Notes: a model not told the origin generated them from the letters alone. Shown: positions 51,549 through 59,796, counted from the stretch's first letter. The stretch: 64,000 bases of DNA from AC-32 sp963746155 (GCA_963746155.1 CAVVAB010000012.1:868001-932000), one strand, 5' to 3'. Program-made: numbers and translations.

Positions 51549-51647
51549 CTAGATCGTCCGGCGGATCGCCTCGATCACGACGACCCAGGCCACGATCGCC
51601 GTTGCGAGGGCCGCGAAGGCGAGCAGGAGGCGGACGCGGACGGTCAT
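51549..51647 (-). CDS. Small single-pass membrane protein, 32 aa
   Basis: ATG 51647 overlaps the TGA of the CopC-CopD gene (ATGA) and its TAG is directly followed by the GTG of the next gene. The product is RVRLLLAFAALATAIVAWVV plus a short VIEAIRRTI end: one hydrophobic helix with Arg on both sides. Coupling at both ends makes random occurrence unlikely. It could be a small subunit of a membrane complex with CopD or the next protein. It is too short for family assignment. Confidence 0.6.
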   Translation of the reverse strand: MTVRVRLLLAFAALATAIVAWVVVIEAIRRTI

Positions 51648-53353
51648 CCGCCTGCCTTGTCGAGGAGGGTGACCACGAACGGCTGCTGGCCCGGCGGCGT
51701 CACCTCGAACTGAAGCCCCCAGTGCCCCACCATCACAAGGGCGGGCACCGACTTCGAGAACGTGCCCGGCGTGCGCTCGGCGAAGCGGTAGCTCTGCTCG
51801 CCCATCTGCATGTCCAGCATGTCGAACCGGCTGATCACCTCGGTGCCCGGAACGGGCTTGCCGTTCTTCGTGACGGTCACCGAGAAGTCGTTCTGGATCG
51901 CTGCACGGTTCGGCGTCACCTTCACGTGAACGCGGTAGGGGCCCTTCGTCACGATGGTCGAGACCGGGCCAGGTCCCACGCGCGCCGAGATGTTCTTCAC
52001 GCTCGCGAGCGCGCTTGACGGCGGCGGCAGGCTCGTGAGCACGGCAGCTGCAAAGAGGGCGCCGACGACGAGGACGATCTCGCCGGAGACGAACCGCCGG
52101 AGGTCGAGCGCGGCGCCCGGCTGGCCGCCCTCGAGGCGCGGCTTCGTGCGCGCCAGGTTGACCGACGCCAGCACGAGCGCGGCGGTCAGCAGGCCGATCT
52201 TCCAGAGCAGCGCCTTGCCGTACGAGGTCTCCCAGAGCGAGGCGAGCGTCGGCAGCTCCAGCAGCGCTTGGCCGATCCCGGAGCCGATCAGCGCGAGCAC
52301 GGAGACGAGCGCGACGTTCGAGAAGCGCGGGACGACCACGCCGAGCGCGGCCACGCGCCGCTCGCGGCCGAAGGCGAAGCAGAGGATGACCAGGCCGATC
52401 AGCCCGCCGAGCCAGACCGACCCCGCGGCGAGGTGCAGGGCATCGAGCGGCAGTGCCACTCCCCGCGGCGACTTCTGGCCCGCGTGGCCCGCCAGGCCGG
52501 GGAGCACGAGCGCCGCTGCGGCCGTGGCCAGCGCGGAGCCGAGCGCGAGCAGCTCGGCGACCGAGCGCTGCGGGCGGTCCGGCCGGTCGATCAGGAGCGA
52601 GACGATTGCAGCGACCCCGAACAGGCCGAGCACGAGCTCGAGGTCGAGGAAGTCCTTCCCGAAGCTCGACGCGCGGATGACCGGGACGATCGCGCCCAGG
52701 TCAAAGGCCGAGCGAAGCGAGAACTGCGCGGTCGCGATCACGACGTAGATCGGCGTCGCGATCAGCGCGACGGCCAGCGCCACCCCGAACGCTGCGGAAA
52801 GCGCGTTCAGGGAGACACCGCGCACCCGGCGCGTGACCGGGCGCGCGATGAGTGTCCGGAGCACGAAGAGCCCGATGGCGCTCATGAACGAGAGGAAGAC
52901 GACCCAGCGCGCGACCAGGAGCTGCGTCGTCGTCGCCGTCTCGCTCAGGGACGGCACCCGGAACTGGGGCGGCGGGCCCGGGTTCGGGCCGACCGCGAAC
53001 GTGAACGCGCCGCGGACCGGATGCCCGTCCGCGGAGATGACACGCCAGAAGACGAGGTACCAGCCTTCCGGCACGCGCTCGAGCGGGGTGACCAGGGTCT
53101 GCGGCTGGCCCGCGGCGCTTCTCGGCGAGCCCGCGGTCACCTGCCGGCCCTCGGCGTTCGTCACCGAGACGATCGCGAACCGCGCCTCGATCGGCTCGCT
53201 GTAGGTCAGTCGGACGTCCGGTGGCGGCTTGTTGACCGTGCGGCTCGCGACCGGCGAGGTGCGGAGCAGCGCGGCGTGCGCCCAGGCGGCGGCGGGCATC
53301 GCCAGGGCAAATGCCGCCGCCGCCGCGAGCGCGATCACCGCGGGTCGTCTCAC
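51644..53353 (-). CDS. CopC-CopD fusion with C-terminal FixH/YtkA-like domain
   Basis: A 569-residue copper transport protein. After the signal (FALAMPAAAWA) the mature chain starts with His (HAALLRTSPVASRTVNKPPP), and the CopC domain continues with VRLTYSEPIEARFAIVSVTN and VFWRVISADGHPVRGAFTF; CopC proteins bind Cu(II) with this N-terminal His. About eight transmembrane segments (CopD: TQLLVARWVVFLSFMSAIGL, ALHLAAGSVWLGGLIGLVIL) follow, then an extracytoplasmic beta domain with GPYRVHVKVTPNRAAIQNDF and MLDMQMGEQSYRF (Met/His-type copper site). Fused CopC-CopD (YcnJ-type) proteins import copper. GTG start overlaps the YcnI stop (GTGA). Confidence 0.93.
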   Translation of the reverse strand: MRRPAVIALAAAAAFALAMPAAAWAHAALLRTSPVASRTVNKPPPDVRLTYSEPIEARFAIVSVTNAEGRQVTAGSPRSAAGQPQTLVTPLERVPEGWYLVFWRVISADGHPVRGAFTFAVGPNPGPPPQFRVPSLSETATTTQLLVARWVVFLSFMSAIGLFVLRTLIARPVTRRVRGVSLNALSAAFGVALAVALIATPIYVVIATAQFSLRSAFDLGAIVPVIRASSFGKDFLDLELVLGLFGVAAIVSLLIDRPDRPQRSVAELLALGSALATAAAALVLPGLAGHAGQKSPRGVALPLDALHLAAGSVWLGGLIGLVILCFAFGRERRVAALGVVVPRFSNVALVSVLALIGSGIGQALLELPTLASLWETSYGKALLWKIGLLTAALVLASVNLARTKPRLEGGQPGAALDLRRFVSGEIVLVVGALFAAAVLTSLPPPSSALASVKNISARVGPGPVSTIVTKGPYRVHVKVTPNRAAIQNDFSVTVTKNGKPVPGTEVISRFDMLDMQMGEQSYRFAERTPGTFSKSVPALVMVGHWGLQFEVTPPGQQPFVVTLLDKAGG

Positions 53354-53924
53354 GCCAGGTTGCGCCCCCTGGTGACGAGGGCCACGATCCCGAGCGCGAC
53401 ACCGGCCGCGCCCAGGACGAGCGCGACGATCGTCAGCGTCGAGGTCGAGCTTCCTCCGATCGAGGAGACCGCTTCCACGGTCGGCGCAGGGGTATCCGAG
53501 CTCTCCGGCCCGCTCCAGTCGACGACCTTTCCGTTCGAGTACGTCTGCCGGACCTTGAACGTGAACGTCTTGTCCGAGGTGGCATCCGCGTTGAACTGGA
53601 AGACGGAGTCCTCGTCGGTCGGGACCTTCCCGCCAGTCCACGTCACCTTCTGGATCACCGCCTCCTCGCCGGAGCCGGTCGCCTGCACCTCGCGCTTCCA
53701 GCCGGGCGCAGGGCGCGAACGAGTCGATCGAGAAGCCGTCGGGGACGGTCAGTTCGATCTCCGTCGTCGTCGCGCCTTCCTCCTCGGTCGGCACCGAGAG
53801 GGTGTACACCTGGAGCACTTTCGCCTTCGCAACGGGCGGGCTTATGACCGCGTGCGCGAACGCTGCGTCGGCGAAGACGAGCATGACGAGTGCCGCCGCA
53901 GCGGCCAGCAAAGCCGTTCTCACG
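53350..53924 (-). CDS. YcnI-like DUF1775 copper-binding protein (frameshifted)
   Basis: Exported protein of about 190 aa, starting at GTG 53924 behind AAGGAGA. Signal ALVMLVFADAAFA, mature N-terminus HAVISPPVAKAKVLQVYTLS. The Trp in GKVVDWSGPESSDTPAP corresponds to the conserved Trp of the mono-histidine brace described for YcnI. One extra T near 53709 splits it; removed, the chain reads IDSFAPAPGWKREVQATGSG. A C-terminal transmembrane anchor (TLTIVALVLGAAGVALGIVA) fixes it in the membrane. YcnI and YcnJ (CopC-CopD) adjacent to each other is the known copper-uptake arrangement. Confidence 0.9.
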
Positions 53925-53952
53925 TGTTCTCCTTTCCGTCGCTTGAACCGGG

Positions 53953-54579
53953 CTAGGCCGGGAGCGGCGGTGCGCGCGTGCGAGCGCGGCCGACGGCCGG
54001 GCACGCGACGGGCAGTGAGCGCCAGGGCGATGCGAAGAGCGGCAGCGATGCGGTCAGCCTCCGGCGGCGAAGCTCGCGTACGACGGTTCGCATCCACGCG
54101 AGCACGTGCGAGCCGGCCTCGACGAGCGCCGCCGCGACGAGCGCGAGCGCGACGAGAAGCGGGATCGCGTTCCGGTGCACGGGCCCGACGAGGCACGAGA
54201 GCCCGTGGAAGCCGATTCCCGCGCGCCAGTGGAGGTAGGACTCGAACATCGCGAACGTGAACGAGCTCGCGGCGAAGAGGAGGGTCGCGTTGAGGGCGAG
54301 CCTCCGGATGCGCAGCCGCGGCGCCACGCGGTCCGGGCGCAGCCGCCGCCGCTCGCGAACGCCGAGCGCGGCGAGCGAGACGGTGAGCGTCGAGAGCAGC
54401 GCGGCGAGGCCGAGCGAGACGAGCGTCACCACGACGAGCCGCGGTCCGCCGGTCGAGTCCTGGAGCCGCGTCGAGAGCAGGCTCGGCGGGGCGAGCGCGT
54501 AGCAGAGCCAGCGCGCGACGAGCACGAGCAGCGCTACGAGCCCGAGCCAGAGCGTCGCGTAGGCGGTTATTCGTCTCAT
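53953..54579 (-). CDS. Polytopic membrane protein with His/Cys motif (unknown)
   Basis: A 208-residue protein with four to five transmembrane helices: ATLWLGLVALLVLVARWLCY, VVVTLVSLGLAALLSTLTVS, NATLLFAASSFTFAMFE and NAIPLLVALALVAAALVEAG. The loop SYLHWRAGIGFHGLSCLVGP followed by VHRN gives three His and one Cys around the membrane surface, a possible metal site. The ATG 54579 is overlapped by the stop of the lipoprotein upstream (ATGA), so it belongs to the copper operon. No family is recognised. Confidence 0.78.
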   Translation of the reverse strand: MRRITAYATLWLGLVALLVLVARWLCYALAPPSLLSTRLQDSTGGPRLVVVTLVSLGLAALLSTLTVSLAALGVRERRRLRPDRVAPRLRIRRLALNATLLFAASSFTFAMFESYLHWRAGIGFHGLSCLVGPVHRNAIPLLVALALVAAALVEAGSHVLAWMRTVVRELRRRRLTASLPLFASPWRSLPVACPAVGRARTRAPPLPA

Positions 54580-55409
54580 CGAACCGTCAGCGTAAACGGC
54601 GCGGTGAGTATGCGCCCGCCGGCCTGGAACTGGAGGAACAACCGCCACGTCCCCGCTATCGGCAGGAGGACGCCGACCTGGAGCTTCCCGGGGCTTGTCT
54701 GCTTCCCGGTGACGCTCGTCCCGCCGAGCACGCTCGTGCAGCCCGGAGTCGAGGGCCCGCAGACGTGGGTGTGGAAGTAGTCGAGCGAGCCGGCCCGGAA
54801 GAAGATCGCGTGCGCGAGGGCGCCGTACCAGGGCGTGAACACGACCGGCTTGCCCGACGGGTTCTTCACCGAGACGGTCAGGTGCGCCGGCTCGATCGCG
54901 TGCAGGCGGCGCGGGCCCGAGAGCGAGACGCGGTAGCCGTCGACGTTCACGATTCGCGAGAACGGCGGCAGCCGCTGCGGCCGGTAGCGGCCGGCGACAC
55001 GCACGTCCTCGTGCAGCTGGAAGTTGCGCGGCGCACCCTTCACGTCCGGGTACGCGTCGATCAGCACGCGATACGGCCCGGGGGTGGGGAAGTCGATCGG
55101 CTGGACGATGCGCCCGTCCGGCCGGATCGGCGGATGGCGGTGGACGATCGCGCCGAGGTCGCGTCGCACGACGATCACGTGGACGCCGGTGTGCGGCCCC
55201 GGGCCGCTCCGGTAGGTCGTCAGCGGCTTCCCGGACGGCTGGCGGATCGTGAACGAGAGCGTGTGGACCCCCGGGCCGGCGACCTTGACCGGGTCGAAGC
55301 CCGAGAGCGCGAAGGTCCGCGCGGGTGCGATCGTCGGCACGCCGGGCCGCGAGGACGAGCATCCGGCCACGACGAGCACCGCGCAGGACAGGAGGAGAAC
55401 CCGGCGCAT
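54576..55409 (-). CDS. His-containing extracytoplasmic lipoprotein (YtkA-like repeats)
   Basis: A 277-residue lipoprotein, lipobox VLVVAGCSSS. Two Ig/YtkA-like halves: the first has TLSFTIRQPSGKPLTTYRSG, HTGVHVIVVRRDLGAIVHRH and PGPYRVLIDAYPDVKGAPRN; the second has HLTVSVKNPSGKPVVFTPWY, LDYFHTHVCGPSTPGC and an ending VGVLLPIAGTWRLFLQFQAG. His pairs in IVHRHPP and YFHTHVC suggest copper binding. It starts the leftward copper operon, behind a TTGACA promoter element. The likely role is periplasmic-side copper capture, inferred from family and context. Confidence 0.85.
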   Translation of the reverse strand: MRRVLLLSCAVLVVAGCSSSRPGVPTIAPARTFALSGFDPVKVAGPGVHTLSFTIRQPSGKPLTTYRSGPGPHTGVHVIVVRRDLGAIVHRHPPIRPDGRIVQPIDFPTPGPYRVLIDAYPDVKGAPRNFQLHEDVRVAGRYRPQRLPPFSRIVNVDGYRVSLSGPRRLHAIEPAHLTVSVKNPSGKPVVFTPWYGALAHAIFFRAGSLDYFHTHVCGPSTPGCTSVLGGTSVTGKQTSPGKLQVGVLLPIAGTWRLFLQFQAGGRILTAPFTLTVR

Positions 55410-55477
55410 TTGCAGGCAGGATCACGACGCCCACGTGGTCGTGTCAAACGACAGGCGTCCGTTACCCTGAGTCGGCC
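55410..55477. promoter_or_regulatory. Divergent promoter region of the copper operon and ctaG
   Basis: Minus strand: TTGACA (55447-55442), then a 17-18-nt spacer and TGATCC/GATCCT, a good -35/-10 pair for the lipoprotein operon. Plus strand: TACCCT (55463-55468) 9 nt before the GTG of the short leader ORF at 55478. A palindrome TGTC-AAAC-GACA (55442-55453) covers the -35 element and could be an operator for both directions. Confidence 0.5.
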
Positions 55478-55501
55478 GTGCGGAGCGCCTGCCACCCGTG
55501 A
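55478..55501 (+). other. Possible 7-codon leader ORF before ctaG
   Basis: GTG to TGA, peptide V-R-S-A-C-H-P. TACCCT lies 9 nt upstream, the spacing seen at leaderless genes, and the TGA overlaps the ctaG GTG (GTGA), so ctaG translation could depend on it. The Cys-His pair would suit a metal-responsive leader. Speculative. Confidence 0.35.
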
Positions 55502-56271
55502 CCACGCCCGCCGCCAGCTCGTTCAGCTTCGAGCCCCTCTTCCTCGTCTTCGGAGCGGTCGTCGTCTACGGCTACGTCCGCCTCGCGCGGACCGTCGAGC
55601 GGCCGAGCTTCTGGCGCGCGGCGGTCTTCGGGCTCGGCGTCGCGCTCGTCACGATCTCGCTGAACTCGCCGCTGGAGACGATCGCGGTCCACTACCTGCT
55701 CGTGATGCACCTGCTCCAGAACGTGATGGTCGCCGACTGGGGCCCGCCGCTCCTGATCCTCGGCCTGACACCCGCGATGCGCGACAGGGTGGCGCGGTGG
55801 GGCGGACGGCCGCTCGCGTTCATGACCCGCCCGGTCGTGGCGCTGCCGTTCTGGCTGGCCGTCTGGTACGGCGTCCACCTGCCCGTCTTCTACGACTGGG
55901 CGCTGCGAGACACGTGGCCGCTCAACATCGAGCACGGCCTGCTGCTGCTCGCGGGGCTCGTCTTCTGGTGGCCCGTGTTCGCGAACGAGCCGCACCGCGT
56001 GGCCACCGCGATTCGCCTGGCCTACCTCGGCGCGGCCTACATCGGCTCGGCGTTCCTCTCGCTCGCGTTCATCTTCTCGGTGCGCGTCTTCTACGCGTTC
56101 TACGAGGACGCGCCACGCCTCTGGGGGATCACCGCGACGAAGGACCAGAACCTCGGCGGGATCCTGATGAACGGCGAGCAGATGCTCGTCTTCTTCGCCG
56201 CGCTCAGCTACTTCCTGCTGCGGCTGCTGAGCGAAGAGGAAGACCGGCAGAGGGCGCTCGAGGGCCGATGA
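55498..56271 (+). CDS. ctaG: Cytochrome c oxidase assembly protein CtaG (caa3 type)
   Basis: A 257-residue protein with seven transmembrane helices of the caa3_CtaG family, needed for CuA/CuB site assembly in heme-copper oxidases. Marks: LNSPLETIAVHYLLVMHLLQ followed by NVMVADWGPPLLILGL, the loop WYGVHLPVFYDWALRDTWPL, and HGLLLLAGLVFWWPVFANEP. The His-rich transmembrane helix 2 (HYLLVMH) and NIEHG are the likely copper ligands. Starts at GTG, next to the copper-uptake operon, and its TGA overlaps the following ATG. This links the copper cluster to oxidase assembly. Confidence 0.93.
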   Translation: MTTPAASSFSFEPLFLVFGAVVVYGYVRLARTVERPSFWRAAVFGLGVALVTISLNSPLETIAVHYLLVMHLLQNVMVADWGPPLLILGLTPAMRDRVARWGGRPLAFMTRPVVALPFWLAVWYGVHLPVFYDWALRDTWPLNIEHGLLLLAGLVFWWPVFANEPHRVATAIRLAYLGAAYIGSAFLSLAFIFSVRVFYAFYEDAPRLWGITATKDQNLGGILMNGEQMLVFFAALSYFLLRLLSEEEDRQRALEGR

Positions 56272-56898
56272 GGCGCTTCCTCTTCCTCGCGCTCCTGGTG
56301 GCCCTCGCGCTTCCGGGCGCCGCGCGCGCCAACGGCGACCCGGCGAGCGACGTGCTCCCGTTCCAGCAGGTGTTCCTGCCCTACGAGGCGCCGATCTCGG
56401 GCTCGGCCGCGAACCGGCTCAAGAAGACGGTCGCCGCCGCCAACGGCGGGGGCTACAAGGTCCGCGTCGCCGTGGTCCCGTTCACCGGCGACCTCGGGAC
56501 TGCCGTCAGCCTCTGGCGCCACCCGCAGCTCTACGCGAAGTTCCTCGCGAAGGAGATCGCGTTCTCCTACACGGGCCGGACGCTGATCGCGATGCCGTCG
56601 GGCTTCGGGGTCTACAACGGCGACAGGCCGGTCACGAAGGAGCTGCAGGCGCTGAAGGGCATCAAGCCGGGGACGACGCCCACCGGCCTGACCGAGTCGA
56701 CCGCGGACGCCGTGCGCGCGATGGCCGCAGCGGACGGCGTGACGGTGCCGAAGACGCTTCGGGAGCTCGTCGGGGCACGACCGGCTCGTCCTCGCCCTCG
56801 CGATCGTCGTGCTGGCGATCGGCGTGGCGGTCCCCGTCTGGTTCGTCAGGAGACGAGCCCGAGGTGGCGGGCGATCACCATCCGCTGAACCTCGTTAG
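56268..56898 (+). CDS. Exported TPM-like protein with C-terminal anchor (frameshifted end)
   Basis: Signal peptide FLFLALLVALALPGAARANG, then a domain of about 130 aa with ANRLKKTVAAANGGGYKVRV, VVPFTGDLGTAVSLWRHPQL and GRTLIAMPSGFGVYNGDRP, which resembles TPM/YgcG-type modules. One extra base near 56773 shifts the end; removed, a transmembrane anchor DRLVLALAIVVLAIGVAVPV and a basic tail appear, with the stop at 56898. It is coupled to ctaG (ATGA). The 3' end runs 53 nt into the convergent acyl-CoA dehydrogenase gene. TPM proteins are linked to membrane-complex repair and quality control; a role in oxidase assembly is a guess. Confidence 0.75.
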
Positions 56899-57985
56899 TC
56901 CCCTCGCCGATCTCGAGGATCTTCTGGTCGCGGTAGAGGCGGGCGATCGCCGACTCCTCCATGAAGCCGTAGCCGCCGTGGATCTGCAGCGCCGCGTTCG
57001 CGACGCGGTGTGAGAGCTCGCCCGTGTAGAGCTTCGCCATCGCCGCCTCGAGCGCGAACGGGCGGCCCTGGTCCTTGAGCCACGCGGCCTTGTAGGTGAG
57101 GACGCGGCCCGCCTCGATCTCGACGGCCATGTCCGCGAGGGCGAACTGGACCGCCTGGAAGCGGGCGATCGGCCGGCCGAACTGCTCCCGCTCCTGTGCG
57201 TAGGCGAACGCGAGGTCGTAGGCGCCCTGCGCGAGGCCGACGCCCATCGCCGCGACGGAGATGCGCCCGCCGTCGAGGATCTCCAGGAACTGGTTGAAGC
57301 CGCGGCCGCGCTCGCCGAGCAGGTTCTCCTCGGGGACGGCGCAGTCCTCGAACGACAGCTCGCGCGTGTCCGAGGCGCGCCAGCCGAGCTTGTGCATCGG
57401 CGCCGAGATGGTGTAGCCCGGGCTGCCGTTGGCGACGATCAGGTTCGAGATCTCGCCCTCGCCCGTGACCGCGGTGATGGTCACGCACGCGCTGATGTCT
57501 GTGCCCGCGTTGGTGATGAACGTCTTCGAGCCGTTGACGACCCACCGGCCGTCCCGGAGCTCGGCGGTCGTCCGGCTGGCGGCCGCGTCCGAGCCGGCGC
57601 CCGGCTCGGTCAGGCCGAACGCGGCGAGCTTCTTGCCCGCGGCCAGGTCCGGAAGCCACTGCCGCTTCTGCTCCTCGTTGCCGAACAGGAGGATCGGCAT
57701 CGTCCCGAGCGAGGTGTGGGCGGCGACCGTGATCGCGACCGACGAGTCGACGCGCGTCAGCTCCTCGACGGCGATCGCATACGAGAGCGTGTCCGCACCT
57801 GCCCCGCCGTACTCCTCGGGAACGGGCATCCCCATCAGCCCCAGCTCGGCCAGCTCGCCGACGAGCTCGTAGGGAAACCGCTGCTCGCGGTCCAGCTCCG
57901 CGGCGACGGGCGCGACCCGTTCCTCGGCGAACTCCCGGACCGTCTTGCGCACGAGCTCGTGCTCGGGCGCGAGATCGAAGTTCAC
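56846..57985 (-). CDS. Acyl-CoA dehydrogenase
   Basis: FAD enzyme introducing a 2,3-double bond in acyl-CoA, 379 aa from GTG 57985, which overlaps the aminopeptidase stop (GTGA). N-terminal helices EHELVRKTVREFAEERVAPV; FAD/substrate segment AAFGLTEPGAGSDAAASRTT; WVVNGSKTFITNAG; LGWRASDTRELSFEDCAVPE; and catalytic Glu in GGYGFMEESAIARLYRDQKI with EIGEGTNEVQRMVIARHLG at the end. The sequence suits short- or medium-chain or isovaleryl/butyryl-type enzymes; the chain length is not decided. Context with a biotin carboxylase further on suggests branched-chain or fatty-acid oxidation. Confidence 0.95.
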   Translation of the reverse strand: MNFDLAPEHELVRKTVREFAEERVAPVAAELDREQRFPYELVGELAELGLMGMPVPEEYGGAGADTLSYAIAVEELTRVDSSVAITVAAHTSLGTMPILLFGNEEQKRQWLPDLAAGKKLAAFGLTEPGAGSDAAASRTTAELRDGRWVVNGSKTFITNAGTDISACVTITAVTGEGEISNLIVANGSPGYTISAPMHKLGWRASDTRELSFEDCAVPEENLLGERGRGFNQFLEILDGGRISVAAMGVGLAQGAYDLAFAYAQEREQFGRPIARFQAVQFALADMAVEIEAGRVLTYKAAWLKDQGRPFALEAAMAKLYTGELSHRVANAALQIHGGYGFMEESAIARLYRDQKILEIGEGTNEVQRMVIARHLGLVS

Positions 57986-59469
57986 GAGAGGCGGGAGGCC
58001 AGCTCGACGATCAGTCGCACGCCGTACCCGGTCCCGCCGCGCTGCGTCATGTAGTCGCCGCGAGAGCGTTCGAGGAAGGCCGGGCCGGCGATGTCGGCGT
58101 GAGCCCACGGGCCTTCGCCCGCGAACTCCTCGAGAAACTTCGCTGCCAGCACGGCGCCCGCCTGGCGCAGGTCGGAGGAGTTCTTGAGGTCGGCGAACGA
58201 CGAGTCGACGTAGCGGCGATAGCGCTCGTGCATCGGGAAGCCCCAGGCGTGGTCGCCGCTCGCCTCTCCCGCGGCGACGACCTCGGTTCCCCAGGCCTCG
58301 TCGTTGGCGAAGATGCCCGCGTAGAGGTCGCCGAGCGCGACCTCCATCGCGCCGGTCAGCGTGGCGAGGTCGAGCATGTGCGTCGCGCCGTTCTGGCGCG
58401 CGTACCAGAGCGCGTCGGCGAGGACGAGCCGGCCCTCCGCGTCGGTGTTGGTGACCTCGATCGTCTTGCCGTTCATCGCGGTCAGGATGTCGCCGGGCCG
58501 GTACGCGTGGCCGCCGGGCATGTTCTCGCAGGAGGCGACCACGCTCAGCACCCGCACGGGCAGGCCGAGGTCGGCGATCGCGCCGGTCGCCTCGATCACC
58601 GCGGCGCCGCCGGCCATGTCGCCCTTCATGTCCTCCATGCGCAGGGACGGCTTGAGCGAGATCCCGCCGGTGTCGAACGTGATCGCCTTGCCGATCAGGC
58701 CGAGGACGACGTCCGCCTTCGCGGGCTTGGGCGGCTCGTAGCGGATCACGACGAGCCGCGGCTCGATGTCGCTCCCCCTGGCCACGGCCGCGAAGGCGCC
58801 CATGCCCTGCTTCTCGATCTCCTCGGGGCCGAGGGCCTCGCTCTTCACGTGCTCCTGCGAGGAGGCGATCTCGGCCGCGCGAGCGGCGAGCGCCTCGGGG
58901 TTCACCTCGTTCGGCGGGCTGTTGACGAGGTCGCGCGCGCGGTTGACCCAGCTCGTGACGAGGGCCGCGCGCTCGGCGATCGGCTCGAGCGCCTTCGCGT
59001 CGTCCGCAACGAGGGTCAGCTGCGCAATCTTCGACTTCGGCTCGTCGTGCTTCCAGCGGGCCCCGTCGTAGTCGCCGAGCATCGTCCCCTCGACGACCGC
59101 GCGCGCCTGCTCCTCGAGCGGCACGGGCAGGGCCGGATCGAGCAGCCAGCCGACGTGCTGGGCAAACCCGCGCGACTCGCGGGCGACGGCCGCGGCAGCA
59201 GTTCGGAAGGCGTCCGCGTCGAGCAGGCCGGCCCTGCCGAGGCCGGCGGCCGACACGCGCCGGAAGGGAGCGCCGCTGACGTGCACGATCGAGGCGTAGC
59301 CGGGCTCTCCCCGTAGCTCGCCCTCCTCGATGAGCCGGGCAAGCAGCCCGTCGAGCGTGCCGTCGACCTCGGAGCCGGCCTTCGAAAGGCCCTCGCCCTC
59401 GAGCAGCGGAACGGCCAGGACGTCCGCTTCGAGCTCGGCTGGTGTGACGGCTTGCACTGCAACCTGCAT
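57982..59469 (-). CDS. pepA: Leucyl aminopeptidase (M17 family)
   Basis: Dizinc cytosolic aminopeptidase, 495 aa, a hexamer in the family. The metal-binding core is seen as VLGLIGKAITFDTGGISLKP (Lys, Asp), MEDMKGDMAGGAAVIEA (Asp), and the signature NTDAEGRLVLADALWYA (Asp, Glu, catalytic Arg). N-terminal macro-like domain as usual. Terminal WAHADIAGPAFLERSRGDY closes the family fold. TAGCAT lies 9 nt before ATG 59469 with no Shine-Dalgarno. It is followed by acyl-CoA dehydrogenase with a 4-nt overlap. Confidence 0.96.
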   Translation of the reverse strand: MQVAVQAVTPAELEADVLAVPLLEGEGLSKAGSEVDGTLDGLLARLIEEGELRGEPGYASIVHVSGAPFRRVSAAGLGRAGLLDADAFRTAAAAVARESRGFAQHVGWLLDPALPVPLEEQARAVVEGTMLGDYDGARWKHDEPKSKIAQLTLVADDAKALEPIAERAALVTSWVNRARDLVNSPPNEVNPEALAARAAEIASSQEHVKSEALGPEEIEKQGMGAFAAVARGSDIEPRLVVIRYEPPKPAKADVVLGLIGKAITFDTGGISLKPSLRMEDMKGDMAGGAAVIEATGAIADLGLPVRVLSVVASCENMPGGHAYRPGDILTAMNGKTIEVTNTDAEGRLVLADALWYARQNGATHMLDLATLTGAMEVALGDLYAGIFANDEAWGTEVVAAGEASGDHAWGFPMHERYRRYVDSSFADLKNSSDLRQAGAVLAAKFLEEFAGEGPWAHADIAGPAFLERSRGDYMTQRGGTGYGVRLIVELASRLS

Positions 59470-59478
59470 CGCGGCGCG

Positions 59479-59484
59479 ATGCTA
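59479..59484 (-). promoter_or_regulatory. -10 box for pepA
   Basis: Minus-strand TAGCAT ends 9 nt before the pepA ATG. Confidence 0.4.
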
Positions 59485-59536
59485 GCCGACTCCAAGCGAG
59501 GGATGCGGCCCGGCCGCGCTCGCGCCGACATACGAA

Positions 59537-59779
59537 GTGATGGCCTGCGGCGGCTCTCGTTCACACCTGCGCGATCGGCGAAGCCGGAACCTCGGCTCCG
59601 TCGAATCGCTCACGGAGCGCATCTCCGGGCTCGTCGCCAGGCGTCAGGAGCTCAGGCGCGAGGAGGCCTCGGTCGCTGCAATCGAGCGCAACCGCGTCGA
59701 CATCGCGCGCGCCCAGTGGGACCTCTCGCACGCGCTGATCGACCGCTACCTGCCTAGCCCGAGCCGAAGCGCCGCCTAG
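59537..59779 (+). CDS. Small helical protein, unknown (start uncertain)
   Basis: About 60 residues from VESLTERISGLVARRQELRR to HALIDRYLP read as a two-helix charged protein (EEASVAAIERNRVDIARAQW), like small coiled-coil proteins of actinobacteria. The first start, GTG 59537, adds an N-terminal part (ACGGSRSHLRDRRSRNLGS) that does not look coding, and no ATG/GTG/TTG lies at the obvious position near GTC 59597. So the true start is unresolved. No function is assigned. Confidence 0.6.
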   Translation: MMACGGSRSHLRDRRSRNLGSVESLTERISGLVARRQELRREEASVAAIERNRVDIARAQWDLSHALIDRYLPSPSRSAA

Positions 59780-59796
59780 ACCTGCCTGGCTCCAGT

